Below, one piece after another: positions 51,821-61,081 of a DNA stretch of 61,149 nucleotides. Under the pieces are notes generated by a model. It saw only the letters and a program-made list of their open reading frames with translations. It did not search any database and was not told where the DNA came from. The stretch lies in NCBI RefSeq assembly GCF_000307875.1, contig NZ_AJLS01000151.1, forward strand, positions 1 to 61,149. Reading direction: 5' to 3'. Position 1 is the first letter of the stretch. Each line of letters opens with the position of its first letter. This stretch comes from Neobacillus bataviensis LMG 21833. GTDB taxonomy: Bacteria > Bacillota > Bacilli > Bacillales > Cytobacillaceae. The translations under genes were made by a program, and so were the position numbers.

Positions 51821-51863
51821 AGAAAAGTGGAAGGAGCCTTGATCAGGCTGCTTGCGCTAGACA
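51821..51863 (-). repeat. Short copy of the interspersed palindromic repeat
   Basis: AGAAAAGTGGAAGGAGCC and GGCTGCTTGCGCTAGACA, around GCCT TGATC AGGC, resemble the two edges of the family without the centre. It lies between the rpmB stop and its terminator, in the orientation opposite to the copy at 51310-51446. Confidence 0.45.
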
Positions 51864-51872
51864 ATAAGAAAT

Positions 51873-51906
51873 GGGCATCCTTTATAAAGGATGTCTTTTC
51901 TTTTTA
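51873..51906 (+). terminator. Intrinsic terminator of rpmB
   Basis: CATCCTTT pairs with AAAGGATG (8 bp) and is followed on the plus strand by TCTTTTCTTTTTATT. Confidence 0.8.
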
Positions 51907-51925
51907 TTATTCGCTAAATCAGTCA

Positions 51926-51954
51926 AATAAAAAGCACCCAAATGGAATGGGTGC
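51926..51954 (-). terminator. Intrinsic terminator after spoVM
   Basis: GCACCCA pairs with TGGGTGC around TTCCATT and is followed by TTTTTATTT on the minus strand, about 18 bases after the spoVM stop. It faces the rpmB terminator in a convergent arrangement. Confidence 0.75.
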
Positions 51955-51971
51955 AAGCATCTTACTATCTT

Positions 51972-52055
51972 CTATTCGTTTTTCTTAAATGCACCAATCA
52001 TCGCTCGGACAAGTCCGCCTAAAAATCTTGGCAGTTTAATTGTATAAAATTTCAT
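51972..52055 (-). CDS. spoVM: Stage V sporulation protein SpoVM
   Basis: SpoVM is a tiny amphipathic peptide that recognises the convex outer forespore membrane and anchors SpoIVA, starting spore-coat assembly. The 27-residue reading frame begins MKFYTIKLPRFLGGLV, continues RAMIGAFKKNE and stops at TAG. It matches the 26-residue B. subtilis peptide almost throughout, including Pro9, with Arg10 for Lys and one extra C-terminal residue. GAGGAGGGAC lies just before the ATG. The place between thiN and rpmB is the ancestral one. A sigma-E promoter was sought in the 91 bases upstream, but no convincing match was seen. Confidence 0.95.
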   Translation of the reverse strand: MKFYTIKLPRFLGGLVRAMIGAFKKNE

Positions 52056-52146
52056 AACTGTCCCTCCTCACAAATCTCCCCTGCTTATTCAAATTACTCT
52101 ACATTTTATTCGAACTGACGAAATCAGTACCTAAAAGTCATGCCTA

Positions 52147-52794
52147 TTAATCGTGACTTCTTATCACTATTAATATGCCTTCGGAAAATGAAAAAGTACC
52201 ATAATCACTAATAAGTTCATTACTAATACACAGTGTCGACCCAAGTGAAATATGCTGATTTTCCAAGGGGAATTTAAACCCCTTCAGGGTAATTCCGCTG
52301 ACATCAAGGGTTAAAGGCACAAATGAAATATATTTTTTTGTTTTTATTTTTTCAATGGTATAACTGCCTGGTTCCTTCAAAAAAACAATATTATTTCGAT
52401 CAATCAAATAGACATTAGTCGAATTCTTTCCTTTTAACGGAACGAGCAAAAGGTGTACATTTGCCAATAAATGATCAAGTCTGCCGCCGGTTGCTCCAAA
52501 TAGTCTGATCATGCTCGGTTTCTGCTCCAATGCCCAATTTAGCGCAAGCTCCATATCCGTTTCATTCTTTTCTGGATTATAGCGCTTCATCTCTGCCACT
52601 TGTCCTTCAATGAACAGTAATTCTTCAGTTGAAACCGAATCGAAATCACCAAATGCAATCTCTGGTTTTATATTTCTTTTTAAAAGATGAAATACACCAC
52701 GGTCAACACCAACCCAAATAGTGTTGTCCGCAGCATAATCAGTCAAATCAGGCAGTAATTCTACCGGCCCTCCGGCAAGTATATTTATTATCAT
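52147..52794 (-). CDS. thiN: Thiamine diphosphokinase
   Basis: ThiN transfers pyrophosphate from ATP to thiamine, giving the active cofactor. The 215-residue protein has FGDFDSVSTEE near 52, NPEKNETDMELAL and the catalytic-site motif GATGGRLDHLLAN near 103, with a C-terminal beta-sandwich for thiamine binding. It is separated from rpe by a terminator and has AAAGGAG before its start. Confidence 0.95.
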   Translation of the reverse strand: MIINILAGGPVELLPDLTDYAADNTIWVGVDRGVFHLLKRNIKPEIAFGDFDSVSTEELLFIEGQVAEMKRYNPEKNETDMELALNWALEQKPSMIRLFGATGGRLDHLLANVHLLLVPLKGKNSTNVYLIDRNNIVFLKEPGSYTIEKIKTKKYISFVPLTLDVSGITLKGFKFPLENQHISLGSTLCISNELISDYGTFSFSEGILIVIRSHD

Positions 52795-52816
52795 CGGACA
52801 TACTCCTTTTTGATAA

Positions 52817-52845
52817 AGAAAAAGCCAGCTATTATAGCCGGCTTT
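52817..52845 (-). terminator. Intrinsic terminator after rpe
   Basis: AAAGCCGGCTA pairs with TAGCTGGCTTT on the minus strand (11 bp, one G-U, three-base loop), followed by TTTC. The first arm overlaps the rpe stop codon. It separates rpe from thiN. Confidence 0.8.
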
Positions 52846-53488
52846 ACCCTCTAATTAGTGAAATGGCTTTTCCATAATCCGGTTGATTATAAATAGCTGA
52901 GCCTGCAACGAGTACATTTGCACCAGCATCAATGCATTGTTTCGCAGTTTCCGGATTTACACCGCCATCAATTTCAATCTCAATAGCAAATCCCTTTTGA
53001 TCCGCCATGTCTTTTACTTTTCTTATTTTCGGCAGAACTTCAGGAATAAACTTCTGACCGCCAAAACCGGGATTGACAGACATTAATAACACCATATCAA
53101 TATCACCGATTACATGTTGGATAGTTTCTACTGGAGTGGCCGGGTTTAATACTACGCCAGCCTTAATTCCAAAAGATTTGATATTTTGGATGGTACGGTG
53201 CAGGTGTCGGCATGCTTCCACATGAACAGTAATATAATCAGCACCAGCCTTTGCAAATGCCTCGAAATATTGATCAGGATTTTCAATCATCAAGTGCACG
53301 TCCAGCGGAAGCTTCGTGATTGGACGAATCGCCTCAACAATAAGCGGACCAATCGTGATATTCGGTACAAAATGACCATCCATGACATCAATATGAATGT
53401 AGTCAGCTCCCCCTTTTTCTACAGCTATAATCTCTTCCCCCAATTTTGAAAAATCGGCTGAAAGTATGGAAGGTGCTATTTTTACCAT
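52844..53488 (-). CDS. rpe: Ribulose-phosphate 3-epimerase
   Basis: Rpe interconverts ribulose- and xylulose-5-phosphate in the pentose phosphate pathway. The 214-residue TIM barrel has IAPSILSADFSKL at the start, the metal site HIDVMDGHFVPN (His32, Asp34), VHLMIENPD, MSVNPGFGGQKF and EIDGGVNPET. It lies two bases after rsgA. Confidence 0.97.
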   Translation of the reverse strand: MVKIAPSILSADFSKLGEEIIAVEKGGADYIHIDVMDGHFVPNITIGPLIVEAIRPITKLPLDVHLMIENPDQYFEAFAKAGADYITVHVEACRHLHRTIQNIKSFGIKAGVVLNPATPVETIQHVIGDIDMVLLMSVNPGFGGQKFIPEVLPKIRKVKDMADQKGFAIEIEIDGGVNPETAKQCIDAGANVLVAGSAIYNQPDYGKAISLIRG

Positions 53489-53490
53489 TG

Positions 53491-54372
53491 TTAATACCTC
53501 GGCTTTCTATCTTTAATTTCCTGCAGGAAATCCAAATAATGTTCATAACGATATGCGGGGATTTCACCTGATTCAACCGCTGGCTTCACACCGCATTTTG
53601 GTTCAGTCACATGTAAGCAGCCCCTAAATTTACAATTTTCACTTGCTTTTTGCAATTCAGGAAAACAATACGTTAAATCTTCAGCATCGATGTTTGTGAA
53701 CTCTAATGAGCTAAAGCCTGGTGTATCCGCAATCAATCCATTTCCAATCCTAATAAGCTCCACATGTCTTGTCGTATGCTTTCCTCTGCCCAGGTGGGAA
53801 GAAATACCATTTGTTTTAAGTTCAAGGTCAGGTCTTAATACATTTAGTAAAGAGGATTTCCCTACACCTGATTGGCCGGCAAAGACCGATATTTTATTTT
53901 CTATATGTGGATTTAATAGTTCAATTCCTGCTTCGGTTTCAGATGACGTCAGAATTACCTCATAGCCTGCCCTTTTATATTGCTCAGCATATTCTGAAAT
54001 CTGTTTCTTTTGATCTTGATTCGTAAGATCCATCTTGGTAATACAGATTAGTGGTTCAATGTGATTAAATTCAACCAATACAAGAAAACGATCCAATAAA
54101 ACCGTGCTGAAGTCTGGCTCTACAGCTGAAAAAACAAGAATGGCCTGATCTACATTTGCGATTGGCGGCCGGATTAGCTCATTTTTTCGTTCTTTCACTT
54201 CTAAAATATACCCTTCCAGATTATTTTCAGCTTGGAATACGACCTCGTCACCTACAAGCGGCGTGATTTTGTTTTTTCGAAAAACGCCTCTTCCTCGACA
54301 TTGGATTAAGTTCTCATCTTGAAGAACATAATAAAAACCGCTTAGCGCCTTGACAATTTTTCCTTCAGGCAT
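53491..54372 (-). CDS. rsgA: Small ribosomal subunit GTPase RsgA (CpgA)
   Basis: RsgA checks late 30S assembly; in B. subtilis CpgA is also phosphorylated by PrkC. The 293-residue protein has an N-terminal OB fold, then a circularly permuted G domain with TKMD at 112-115 before GQSGVGKS at 166-173 and DTPGFSS. The C-terminal zinc region is CKFRGCLHVTEPKC. The ATG at 54372 (MPEGKIVKALSG) follows AAGGAG by 7 bases; an ATG at 54390 is less likely. Its position after prkC fits the kinase link. Confidence 0.96.
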   Translation of the reverse strand: MPEGKIVKALSGFYYVLQDENLIQCRGRGVFRKNKITPLVGDEVVFQAENNLEGYILEVKERKNELIRPPIANVDQAILVFSAVEPDFSTVLLDRFLVLVEFNHIEPLICITKMDLTNQDQKKQISEYAEQYKRAGYEVILTSSETEAGIELLNPHIENKISVFAGQSGVGKSSLLNVLRPDLELKTNGISSHLGRGKHTTRHVELIRIGNGLIADTPGFSSLEFTNIDAEDLTYCFPELQKASENCKFRGCLHVTEPKCGVKPAVESGEIPAYRYEHYLDFLQEIKDRKPRY

Positions 54373-54404
54373 AGCCACACTCCTTGCCATTCGGTGAATT
54401 TTCT

Positions 54405-56378
54405 TTATTCAGCATCGTCATAATTAATTACCTCTTGGGCAATAGTATCGTTCCCAACCATAACTCTATAACCGGCTTTTTTTCCATATGGAATCAGGAG
54501 TTCAATTTTTCTATTGGTATTTTCCGTAATCGTAAATGTTTCAGCCGGTTCTGTCATGCTATGATTCATATCCTCAATATAGATGATTACTTCTTGTTTC
54601 TGACCAGGTTCACCGGTCATAATTGGTTTATAAGGAATGGTTATCTCCCTGCTGAATTTTTTAGGCGGTTCTTGACCTTTTGAGATAACAACAGTCACCT
54701 TATCCCCCTTTACCAATTCCGTTCCCGTAACAGGTGTTTGCGAAATAATCATATTGTCAGGAATCTTTTCATCAAATTTCTCTTCAGCAACCACCAGGTT
54801 CAATCCGACCAATGATGCATAATCTTGTGCACCTTTTAAACTGTATTGTGTTAAATCCTTTAAGACAATTTTTTCTGGCCCTTTGCTAACTTCAAACTCT
54901 AAGACGGTCTCTTCAGGGACCACTTTATTTCCACCCGATGGATTTTGACTGATAATCGTCCCCGGCTCACTATCATCATTCTTCTCTGTTTTCTTTATAT
55001 CTTTAAAATTCTGATTGTCAAGCAGACGAATGACATCTTCATATTGTCTCCCCACATAATCAGATAGTTCATATTTTTCTTTTCCTGAACTGACGTATAA
55101 GGTAATTTTTGCATTTTCTTTTACCATACTGCCTATTTCAGGAATTGTTTTGATCACTTTTCCCGCTTTAACCTTTTCATCGGTTATTTCAACTTGTTTA
55201 CCGGCAGCTAATCCTTTTAGCCTTAGTTTAGAAATGGCATCATCGACATTCATACCGCTTATATCCGGTATTTTTACTTCCTTTGGAGTCAGCATTCCAG
55301 GTAAAAATAGAAAAGATAATATTCCAAGAATGACAAGAACGAAGAAGGTAGATAGTAAGACCATCGGCCACTTTTTTCTTTTTTTATTATTATTATTTCC
55401 TTTTTTTCCATCGTCTTTCAGGTTAGTCGAAGGTTTATCGGTACTATGGACTAATGTTTCATCTAAATTTTTTAACGGATGGTGATCGGTTATAACCGGG
55501 ATTGCCTTAGTGGCTTCATTATCAATAGGAATCGCAAACTTCGGTTCGTCCATCCTCTCCAAATCTAGTGCTGTTTGTAAATCCTCTTCCATTTCTTCAA
55601 CACTGTTATAGCGATGAAATGGATCCTTAGCGGTTGCCTTTAAGACAATATTTTCAACACTTTGAGGTATGTTCGGGTTCCATCTTCTTACCGATGGAGT
55701 TTCTGATTGGAGATGCTTTAAAGCAATCGAAACCGCTGACTCCCCCGAAAACGGAAGCCTGCCCGTCAATAGCTCAAACATCACAATCCCCAATGAATAA
55801 ATATCAGACTTCCTATTTGCCATCCCGCCCCTTGCTTGTTCCGGTGATAAATAATGGACAGAACCTAGAACGGAATTGGTTTGTGTAATGCTCGTCGCAC
55901 TTAGCGCCATGGCAATACCGAAATCTGTGATTTTTACCTTACCATCATGATCAACCAAAATATTATGTGGTTTAATATCACGATGGATAATATGGTTTTG
56001 ATGGGCATGAGAAATTGCTGATGTAAGCTGTCTCATAATTCTAATTGTATCTTCCACCCTTATAGGTGAATTTTGCTGTATGTATTGTTTAAGAGTCTGT
56101 CCATCAACAAATTCCATCACTATATAATATAGATCATTTTCTTCGCCAACATCATAAATATTAACTATATTTGGATGGGTAAGACTTGTCGCTGATTGTG
56201 CTTCCCGGCGGAATCTGCGGATGAATTCCTCATCATTTGCGAAATCAAGGCGCAGCATTTTTACTGCTACATCGCGGTCAAGAATCATATCATGGGCTAA
56301 GTAGACATTCGCCATGCCACCCCCGCCAATCATTTCCAATATTTTATAGCGACCGCTAATTCTTTTCCCAATCAACAT
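54405..56378 (-). CDS. prkC: Serine/threonine protein kinase PrkC with PASTA domains
   Basis: PrkC senses muropeptides or lipid II and phosphorylates translation and cell-wall proteins; in B. subtilis it triggers germination. The 657-residue protein has a cytoplasmic kinase domain with Lys40, HRDIKPHN (Asp134), DFG at 152-154 and an activation loop rich in Thr and Ser. A Lys/Asn linker, one membrane helix at about 338-360, three PASTA repeats from about 366 and a final beta domain follow. It lies 6 bases after prpC, its phosphatase. Confidence 0.97.
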   Translation of the reverse strand: MLIGKRISGRYKILEMIGGGGMANVYLAHDMILDRDVAVKMLRLDFANDEEFIRRFRREAQSATSLTHPNIVNIYDVGEENDLYYIVMEFVDGQTLKQYIQQNSPIRVEDTIRIMRQLTSAISHAHQNHIIHRDIKPHNILVDHDGKVKITDFGIAMALSATSITQTNSVLGSVHYLSPEQARGGMANRKSDIYSLGIVMFELLTGRLPFSGESAVSIALKHLQSETPSVRRWNPNIPQSVENIVLKATAKDPFHRYNSVEEMEEDLQTALDLERMDEPKFAIPIDNEATKAIPVITDHHPLKNLDETLVHSTDKPSTNLKDDGKKGNNNNKKRKKWPMVLLSTFFVLVILGILSFLFLPGMLTPKEVKIPDISGMNVDDAISKLRLKGLAAGKQVEITDEKVKAGKVIKTIPEIGSMVKENAKITLYVSSGKEKYELSDYVGRQYEDVIRLLDNQNFKDIKKTEKNDDSEPGTIISQNPSGGNKVVPEETVLEFEVSKGPEKIVLKDLTQYSLKGAQDYASLVGLNLVVAEEKFDEKIPDNMIISQTPVTGTELVKGDKVTVVISKGQEPPKKFSREITIPYKPIMTGEPGQKQEVIIYIEDMNHSMTEPAETFTITENTNRKIELLIPYGKKAGYRVMVGNDTIAQEVINYDDAE

Positions 56379-56384
56379 TTATCT

Positions 56385-57134
56385 TCACCCTCTTTCACTA
56401 TTATCATCAAACTCTAGTATGATAAGGGTGATGTTGTCTTCTCCACCATTTTCATTTGCTCTGTTAATCAGTGATAAAGCCTTTTGTTCCAGGGTGTCTT
56501 CCGAATGCAGAATAGAAATCATCTGATCTTCTTTCACCTTATTCGACAATCCATCAGAACATAATAGAAGGATATCTCCTTCCTCAAAAATGATCGTTTT
56601 TGTATCAATTTTTACATCTTGTTCTGTGCCGATTGCACGCAAAATCACATTTTTTCGTGGGTGATGCTCAGCGTCTTCTTTTGTTATTTGCCCTGTACGT
56701 ACTAATTCATTTACAAGTGTATGATCTTCAGTAAGCTGCTGAAACCCACTATCATTGAAAATATAACAACGGCTGTCACCAACATGAGCAATTGTAGCAA
56801 ATTGATTGGTTGCAATCACCGCCTCAATGGTTGTCCCCATCCCATCACATTCTTCATGGTTATTTGCATGGTCAAATACCAATTGATTCACTTCAATAAT
56901 ATGTGTTCTAAGCCATTTTTCAGCATCGTCCGCTGTTTTTATACCTTCGGTTTGCTCCCACGATTCTTGCAAGTGGGCAACGCTCATTTTACTTGCCACA
57001 TCACCGGCTCTGTGACCGCCCATACCATCAGCTACGATGGCTAGGCGGTGACCGTCCTTGTTGACAAACGTTCCACCGCTGTCCTCATTATTTTGCCGTA
57101 CTCTACCTTGATCTGTTTTATAAACAGCCTTCAC
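56385..57134 (-). CDS. prpC: PP2C-type protein phosphatase PrpC (Stp)
   Basis: PrpC removes phosphates placed by PrkC. The 249-residue PPM-family protein has RQNNEDSGG, VADGMGGHRAGD, GMGTTIEA, HVGDSRCY, LLLCSDGLSNKV and NGGEDNITLI, so all metal-binding aspartates are present. The GTG at 57134 (MKAVYKTDQG) is preferred because GAGGTGA is well spaced before it and it aligns with B. subtilis. A GTG at 57143 would overlap the rlmN stop by four bases and is the alternative. Confidence 0.95.
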   Translation of the reverse strand: MKAVYKTDQGRVRQNNEDSGGTFVNKDGHRLAIVADGMGGHRAGDVASKMSVAHLQESWEQTEGIKTADDAEKWLRTHIIEVNQLVFDHANNHEECDGMGTTIEAVIATNQFATIAHVGDSRCYIFNDSGFQQLTEDHTLVNELVRTGQITKEDAEHHPRKNVILRAIGTEQDVKIDTKTIIFEEGDILLLCSDGLSNKVKEDQMISILHSEDTLEQKALSLINRANENGGEDNITLIILEFDDNSERG

Positions 57135-57139
57135 TCTCG

Positions 57140-58231
57140 TCACCTCGTCTCCTCTTTTCGCTCCTTCGCACGAAGTTGTCCACATGCTGCATCAATATCA
57201 TGACCCTGCTCACGGCGAATTGTCACATTAATCCCACGTTTTTTCAATGTTTTTTCGAATGCAAAAATTTTCTCTTTTGGTGTACGTACATAATCTCTCT
57301 CAGGAACATAGTTTACCGGAATTAAATTCACATGACATTTAATTCCTTTTAATAGATCCGCTAATTCCTCCGCATGATCAGTTGAATCATTTACACCACC
57401 AAATAGACCATATTCAAAGCTAATTCTTCGACCTGTCTTATCGATATAATATCGCACTGCCTTCATTAAGTCATCAAGTTTATAGGCTTTGTTAATGGGC
57501 ATTAATTTTGAACGTAATTCCGTATTTGGAGCGTGCAAGGAAATGGCAAAATTTATTTGTGTATTTTCATCCGCGAATTGGTAAATTTTTGGGACAATAC
57601 CGCTTGTCGATACAGTAATATGGCGAGCACCAATATTCAGTGCTTTGTCATGATTGATGATTTTCAAAAAGGATAACATGTTGTCATAGTTATCGAATGG
57701 CTCACCAATCCCCATGATCACCACGGAGTCAACCCGTTCTTGTGTTTCATCAAGCGCCTGCTGAACTTTCACCACTTGGGCGACAATTTCTCCCGCCTCT
57801 AAATGTCTTTTTAACCCGCCGAGTGTTGAGGCGCAAAATGTGCAGCCAATCCGGCAGCCAACCTGCGTTGTGACACAAACGGAGTTTCCATAATCATGAC
57901 GCATGAGCACTGTTTCAATTGAGTAGCCATCTTGAAGCTCAAATAAAAATTTAATCGTACCATCGGAGGATGTTTGTTGGATGGCTGTATTTAAGGTCGT
58001 GAATTGAAACTGATTTGATAGCTTATCCCGCAAGCCCTTCGCTATATTGCTCATGTCCTCGAAAGATGTGATTCTTTTTTTATAAAGCCAATCGAAAATT
58101 TGTTCTGCACGGAATGGCTTTTCTCCATTCTCTGATAACCAATCCATTAATTCGTGAAGTTCGAGTGAGTAGATTGATTTTTTCTTAATGTCCATGGTTG
58201 TGTTCATCTCAGTTGTATTTAATTGTTCCAA
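57140..58231 (-). CDS. rlmN: Dual-specificity RNA methyltransferase RlmN
   Basis: RlmN makes 2-methyladenosine at A2503 of 23S rRNA and A37 of some tRNAs by radical SAM chemistry. The 363-residue protein has the cluster motif CRIGCTFC (Cys126, Cys130, Cys133), GIGEPFDNYDN, ISLHAPN and the C-terminal methyl-carrier cysteine in DAACGQLR. It lies five bases after rsmB and is closely spaced with or overlaps prpC. Confidence 0.97.
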   Translation of the reverse strand: MEQLNTTEMNTTMDIKKKSIYSLELHELMDWLSENGEKPFRAEQIFDWLYKKRITSFEDMSNIAKGLRDKLSNQFQFTTLNTAIQQTSSDGTIKFLFELQDGYSIETVLMRHDYGNSVCVTTQVGCRIGCTFCASTLGGLKRHLEAGEIVAQVVKVQQALDETQERVDSVVIMGIGEPFDNYDNMLSFLKIINHDKALNIGARHITVSTSGIVPKIYQFADENTQINFAISLHAPNTELRSKLMPINKAYKLDDLMKAVRYYIDKTGRRISFEYGLFGGVNDSTDHAEELADLLKGIKCHVNLIPVNYVPERDYVRTPKEKIFAFEKTLKKRGINVTIRREQGHDIDAACGQLRAKERKEETR

Positions 58232-58236
58232 AATAG

Positions 58237-59586
58237 TTATACCTTCTTTCTTAAAGCTGCAATATAGAATCCATCTGACCCAAAATCCTGAGGGAATATT
58301 TGGAGCTCAAAGCCGGTAATTAAGGGCTGAACAGCCTCAGGCATCCGGTTTTTGAATGATAAATCCCCTTCGAACTCCGGATTGTTCTCTAAAAATGTCT
58401 TTACCGTATTGTCATTCTCTTCCTTATCTACTGTACATGTACTATAAACAAGAATACCGCCTTTTTTCAATAATGGCGCAACAGATGTTAAAAGATTCTG
58501 TTGAATATTACTTAACCGATTTAAATCCTTTTCGGTCTTTGTATACTTCATATCAGGCTTCCTTCTCATTACGCCGAGGCCGGAGCACGGTGCATCAAGG
58601 AGGATTCGATGGAAGGTTTCATCCTTGAATTTTTCCTGTAAAAGTCTTGAATCCGATACATTTGTTTTTATATTTGATAACCCTAATCGGCGGGCATTAT
58701 CATTGATTAATTTTACTTTGTGCTGATGAAGATCAACGGAAATTACTTCACCCGTATTTTCCAATTTTTCAGCAATATGCGTGCTTTTACCACCGGGGGC
58801 TGCGCAAGCATCGAGGACAAATTCATTTTCCATAGCCCCTAATGCATAGGCGGCAAGCATCGAACTCTCGTCCTGTATCGTTAACATTCCATATTTAAAA
58901 GCGATAGTCGAAGCCAAATTTCCCTTTAACGACCTGATTGCCTCCGGAATAATGGGACTTTTTTCGATTTGAAACCCATCTTCTTCTAGAATCGCCACAC
59001 ATTCATCCCTAGAAATCTTTGTCAGATTCACTCTGGCTGTTTGCATTGGTGCTGTTAAATTTATTTCACACATTTCTTTTGTTTTTTCATAGCCAAATTG
59101 ATTCACCCATCTCGTGACAAGCCATTCAGGGTGACTTGTTTCAAGTGATAATCTCTCAATTGGGTCAGAAACATCACTTAAGGATGGAAGCCCTTCTCTT
59201 TGAATGTTTCTTAACACGCCATTTACCAAACTGGCAATTCCTTTATGTCCGCGACTCTTAGCAATTTCCACCGCTTCGTAGATCGCTGCCCGGTCTGGAA
59301 TTCGATCAAGATAAACCATTTGATAAAGCGTCATCCTTAGCAGATGGTGAATCCAGTTCGCCAGTTTTTTATTATCTTTAATAAATGGTTGTAAAAAGAA
59401 GTCAAGTGCCATTCGTCTTTGTAATGTCCCATATGTCAACTCTGTAAGTAAACCGACATCGATTGCGGACAATTCATTTTTTTCAATCACATTATTAAGC
59501 AGTAAATTGCTGTACGATTGATTTTTCTCAATCGTTACGAGGGTATCCATAGCGATGGCACGTACATTATTTTTCGTTGAAGTCAT
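58237..59586 (-). CDS. rsmB: 16S rRNA (cytosine(967)-C5)-methyltransferase RsmB
   Basis: RsmB methylates C967 of 16S rRNA. The 449-residue protein has an N-terminal NusB-like RNA-binding domain (about 1-135), then a Rossmann methyltransferase with DACAAPGGKSTHIAE, the DAPCSGLG motif and the catalytic Cys in YSTCTVDKEEN. It starts one base after the fmt stop, as usual in the def-fmt-rsmB operon. Confidence 0.97.
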   Translation of the reverse strand: MTSTKNNVRAIAMDTLVTIEKNQSYSNLLLNNVIEKNELSAIDVGLLTELTYGTLQRRMALDFFLQPFIKDNKKLANWIHHLLRMTLYQMVYLDRIPDRAAIYEAVEIAKSRGHKGIASLVNGVLRNIQREGLPSLSDVSDPIERLSLETSHPEWLVTRWVNQFGYEKTKEMCEINLTAPMQTARVNLTKISRDECVAILEEDGFQIEKSPIIPEAIRSLKGNLASTIAFKYGMLTIQDESSMLAAYALGAMENEFVLDACAAPGGKSTHIAEKLENTGEVISVDLHQHKVKLINDNARRLGLSNIKTNVSDSRLLQEKFKDETFHRILLDAPCSGLGVMRRKPDMKYTKTEKDLNRLSNIQQNLLTSVAPLLKKGGILVYSTCTVDKEENDNTVKTFLENNPEFEGDLSFKNRMPEAVQPLITGFELQIFPQDFGSDGFYIAALRKKV

Positions 59587-59587
59587 C

Positions 59588-60532
59588 TTATTCTCCTAGC
59601 CTTGAGCCTACTGAAATTTTTGAACCCGCACCCCGTAAAAATTGTTCTGCCAGCATCTTTGTTTTTCCAGATGGTTGAAGTTCGATGATTTTTATCGAAG
59701 TTTCATTACCGGTGCTTACTGTAAAGCCATCGGAGTCGATTTCAGTAATGGTTCCAGGCTCTTGTCCTTCTATCCCAGTCACCTTTTCAGTTCGCCATAT
59801 TTTTATTACAGTGCCCTCCATTGTGGTAAAAGCAACCGGCCAAGGATTTAATCCGCGAACATGGTTAAAGATCTCTTCACCCGTTTTTGTCCAGTTGATT
59901 TTTTCTTGCTCCCGTTTTATGTTCGCCGCAAATGTTGCTTCCGTTCCATTTTGCGGCTTTGGAGTAAGACTACCTGCTAATAAAGGCGGCAAGGTTTCAG
60001 ATAATAAACGTGAACCTGCAGCACTTAATTTTTCATGAAGGGTACCCACATTATCGTCTTCAGCGATCGGTACCTCCACACTTGTTAACATATCACCGGC
60101 ATCTAATTTTTCGACCATATACATGATCGTGACACCGGTTTTCTTTTTCCCTTGCATAATGGCGTAATGGATCGGAGCACCTCCGCGTAGTTCGGGTAAC
60201 AATGATGCATGTACATTAATACAACCGAATTTGGGTGCATCCAGCAGCTTCTTCGGTAAAATTTGCCCAAATGCGGCAGTAATAATTAAATCGGGATGTA
60301 AGGAAAGGATTTTCTCCAGCTCTTCATCTTGACTGATTTTTTCCGGTTGAAAGACGGGGATCCCATGTTTCAAAGCCTCTACCTTCACGGGTGGTGGTGT
60401 TAACACTTTTTTTCTTCCTACCGGTCTATCAGGCTGGGTGACAACGCCGATGACTTCATAGCCATCAAGAATGATTTGCCGTAAGACAGGTACGGAAAAA
60501 TCAGGGGTTCCCATAAAAACAATTTTCGTCAT
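59588..60532 (-). CDS. fmt: Methionyl-tRNA formyltransferase
   Basis: Fmt formylates initiator Met-tRNA. The 314-residue protein has MGTPDFSVPVLRQI at the start, the formyl-tetrahydrofolate and catalytic region INVHASLLPELRGGAPIHYAI, LDAGDML, and a C-terminal OB domain (GLNPWPVAFTTM). Its start overlaps the def stop by four bases. Confidence 0.97.
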   Translation of the reverse strand: MTKIVFMGTPDFSVPVLRQIILDGYEVIGVVTQPDRPVGRKKVLTPPPVKVEALKHGIPVFQPEKISQDEELEKILSLHPDLIITAAFGQILPKKLLDAPKFGCINVHASLLPELRGGAPIHYAIMQGKKKTGVTIMYMVEKLDAGDMLTSVEVPIAEDDNVGTLHEKLSAAGSRLLSETLPPLLAGSLTPKPQNGTEATFAANIKREQEKINWTKTGEEIFNHVRGLNPWPVAFTTMEGTVIKIWRTEKVTGIEGQEPGTITEIDSDGFTVSTGNETSIKIIELQPSGKTKMLAEQFLRGAGSKISVGSRLGE

Positions 60533-61014
60533 TCACTTTCTACTCCTTTTAACTCATCTTCCTCTAAGTATCTTGATACTTTTGTCGTGAATAAAATACC
60601 GTCAAGATGATCGATTTCATGTTGGATTGCCCTGGCTAAAAAACCCTCAGCCTCGAGCGAATATTTTCTGCCTTTACGATCATAGGCTTCAATCTTCACA
60701 TAGTTTGGTCTTGTTACTTCACCGAAAAGATTTGGAAAGCTTAAACAGCCTTCCGGTCCTGTTTGCTCCCCCGTGGTTTCAATAACCCGTGGGTTGATCA
60801 TTTCGATTGTTCCCCTAACATCATCGATATCAACAATCGCAATTCTAGCATCAAGCCCAATTTGCGGGGCAGCAAGTCCAACCCCATCATATTCAATCAT
60901 CGTATCGTACATATCATCAAGTGTTTTTGCTAATCTTTTATCAAACTTCTCCACTGCCTTGCACTTCTGTTCAAGGATGTCGGCTGGGTGGATGACAATT
61001 TTGCGTATCGCCAA
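60529..61014 (-). CDS. def: Peptide deformylase
   Basis: Def removes the formyl group from nascent proteins, the counterpart of Fmt. The 161-residue metalloenzyme has all three family motifs: GVGLAAPQIG at 44-53, EGCLS at 88-92 and HEIDH at 132-136. TTG start at 61014 with GGAGG upstream. First gene seen of the def-fmt-rsmB-rlmN-prpC-prkC-rsgA-rpe run. In B. subtilis priA precedes it; here a repeat copy lies upstream at the window edge. Confidence 0.97.
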   Translation of the reverse strand: MAIRKIVIHPADILEQKCKAVEKFDKRLAKTLDDMYDTMIEYDGVGLAAPQIGLDARIAIVDIDDVRGTIEMINPRVIETTGEQTGPEGCLSFPNLFGEVTRPNYVKIEAYDRKGRKYSLEAEGFLARAIQHEIDHLDGILFTTKVSRYLEEDELKGVESE

Positions 61015-61081
61015 TTCTGTTCCTCCGTTTATGCCATTCTAGTAAATAGGCGGTCTTATTTAATATTATCAGAATTTATAT

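Noticed and set aside
52056..52146. Possible sigma-E promoter for spoVM (GAATAAA with a downstream GAATAAGC)
   Set aside because: The -10 does not match the sigma-E consensus well enough to call; only the gene itself is supported.
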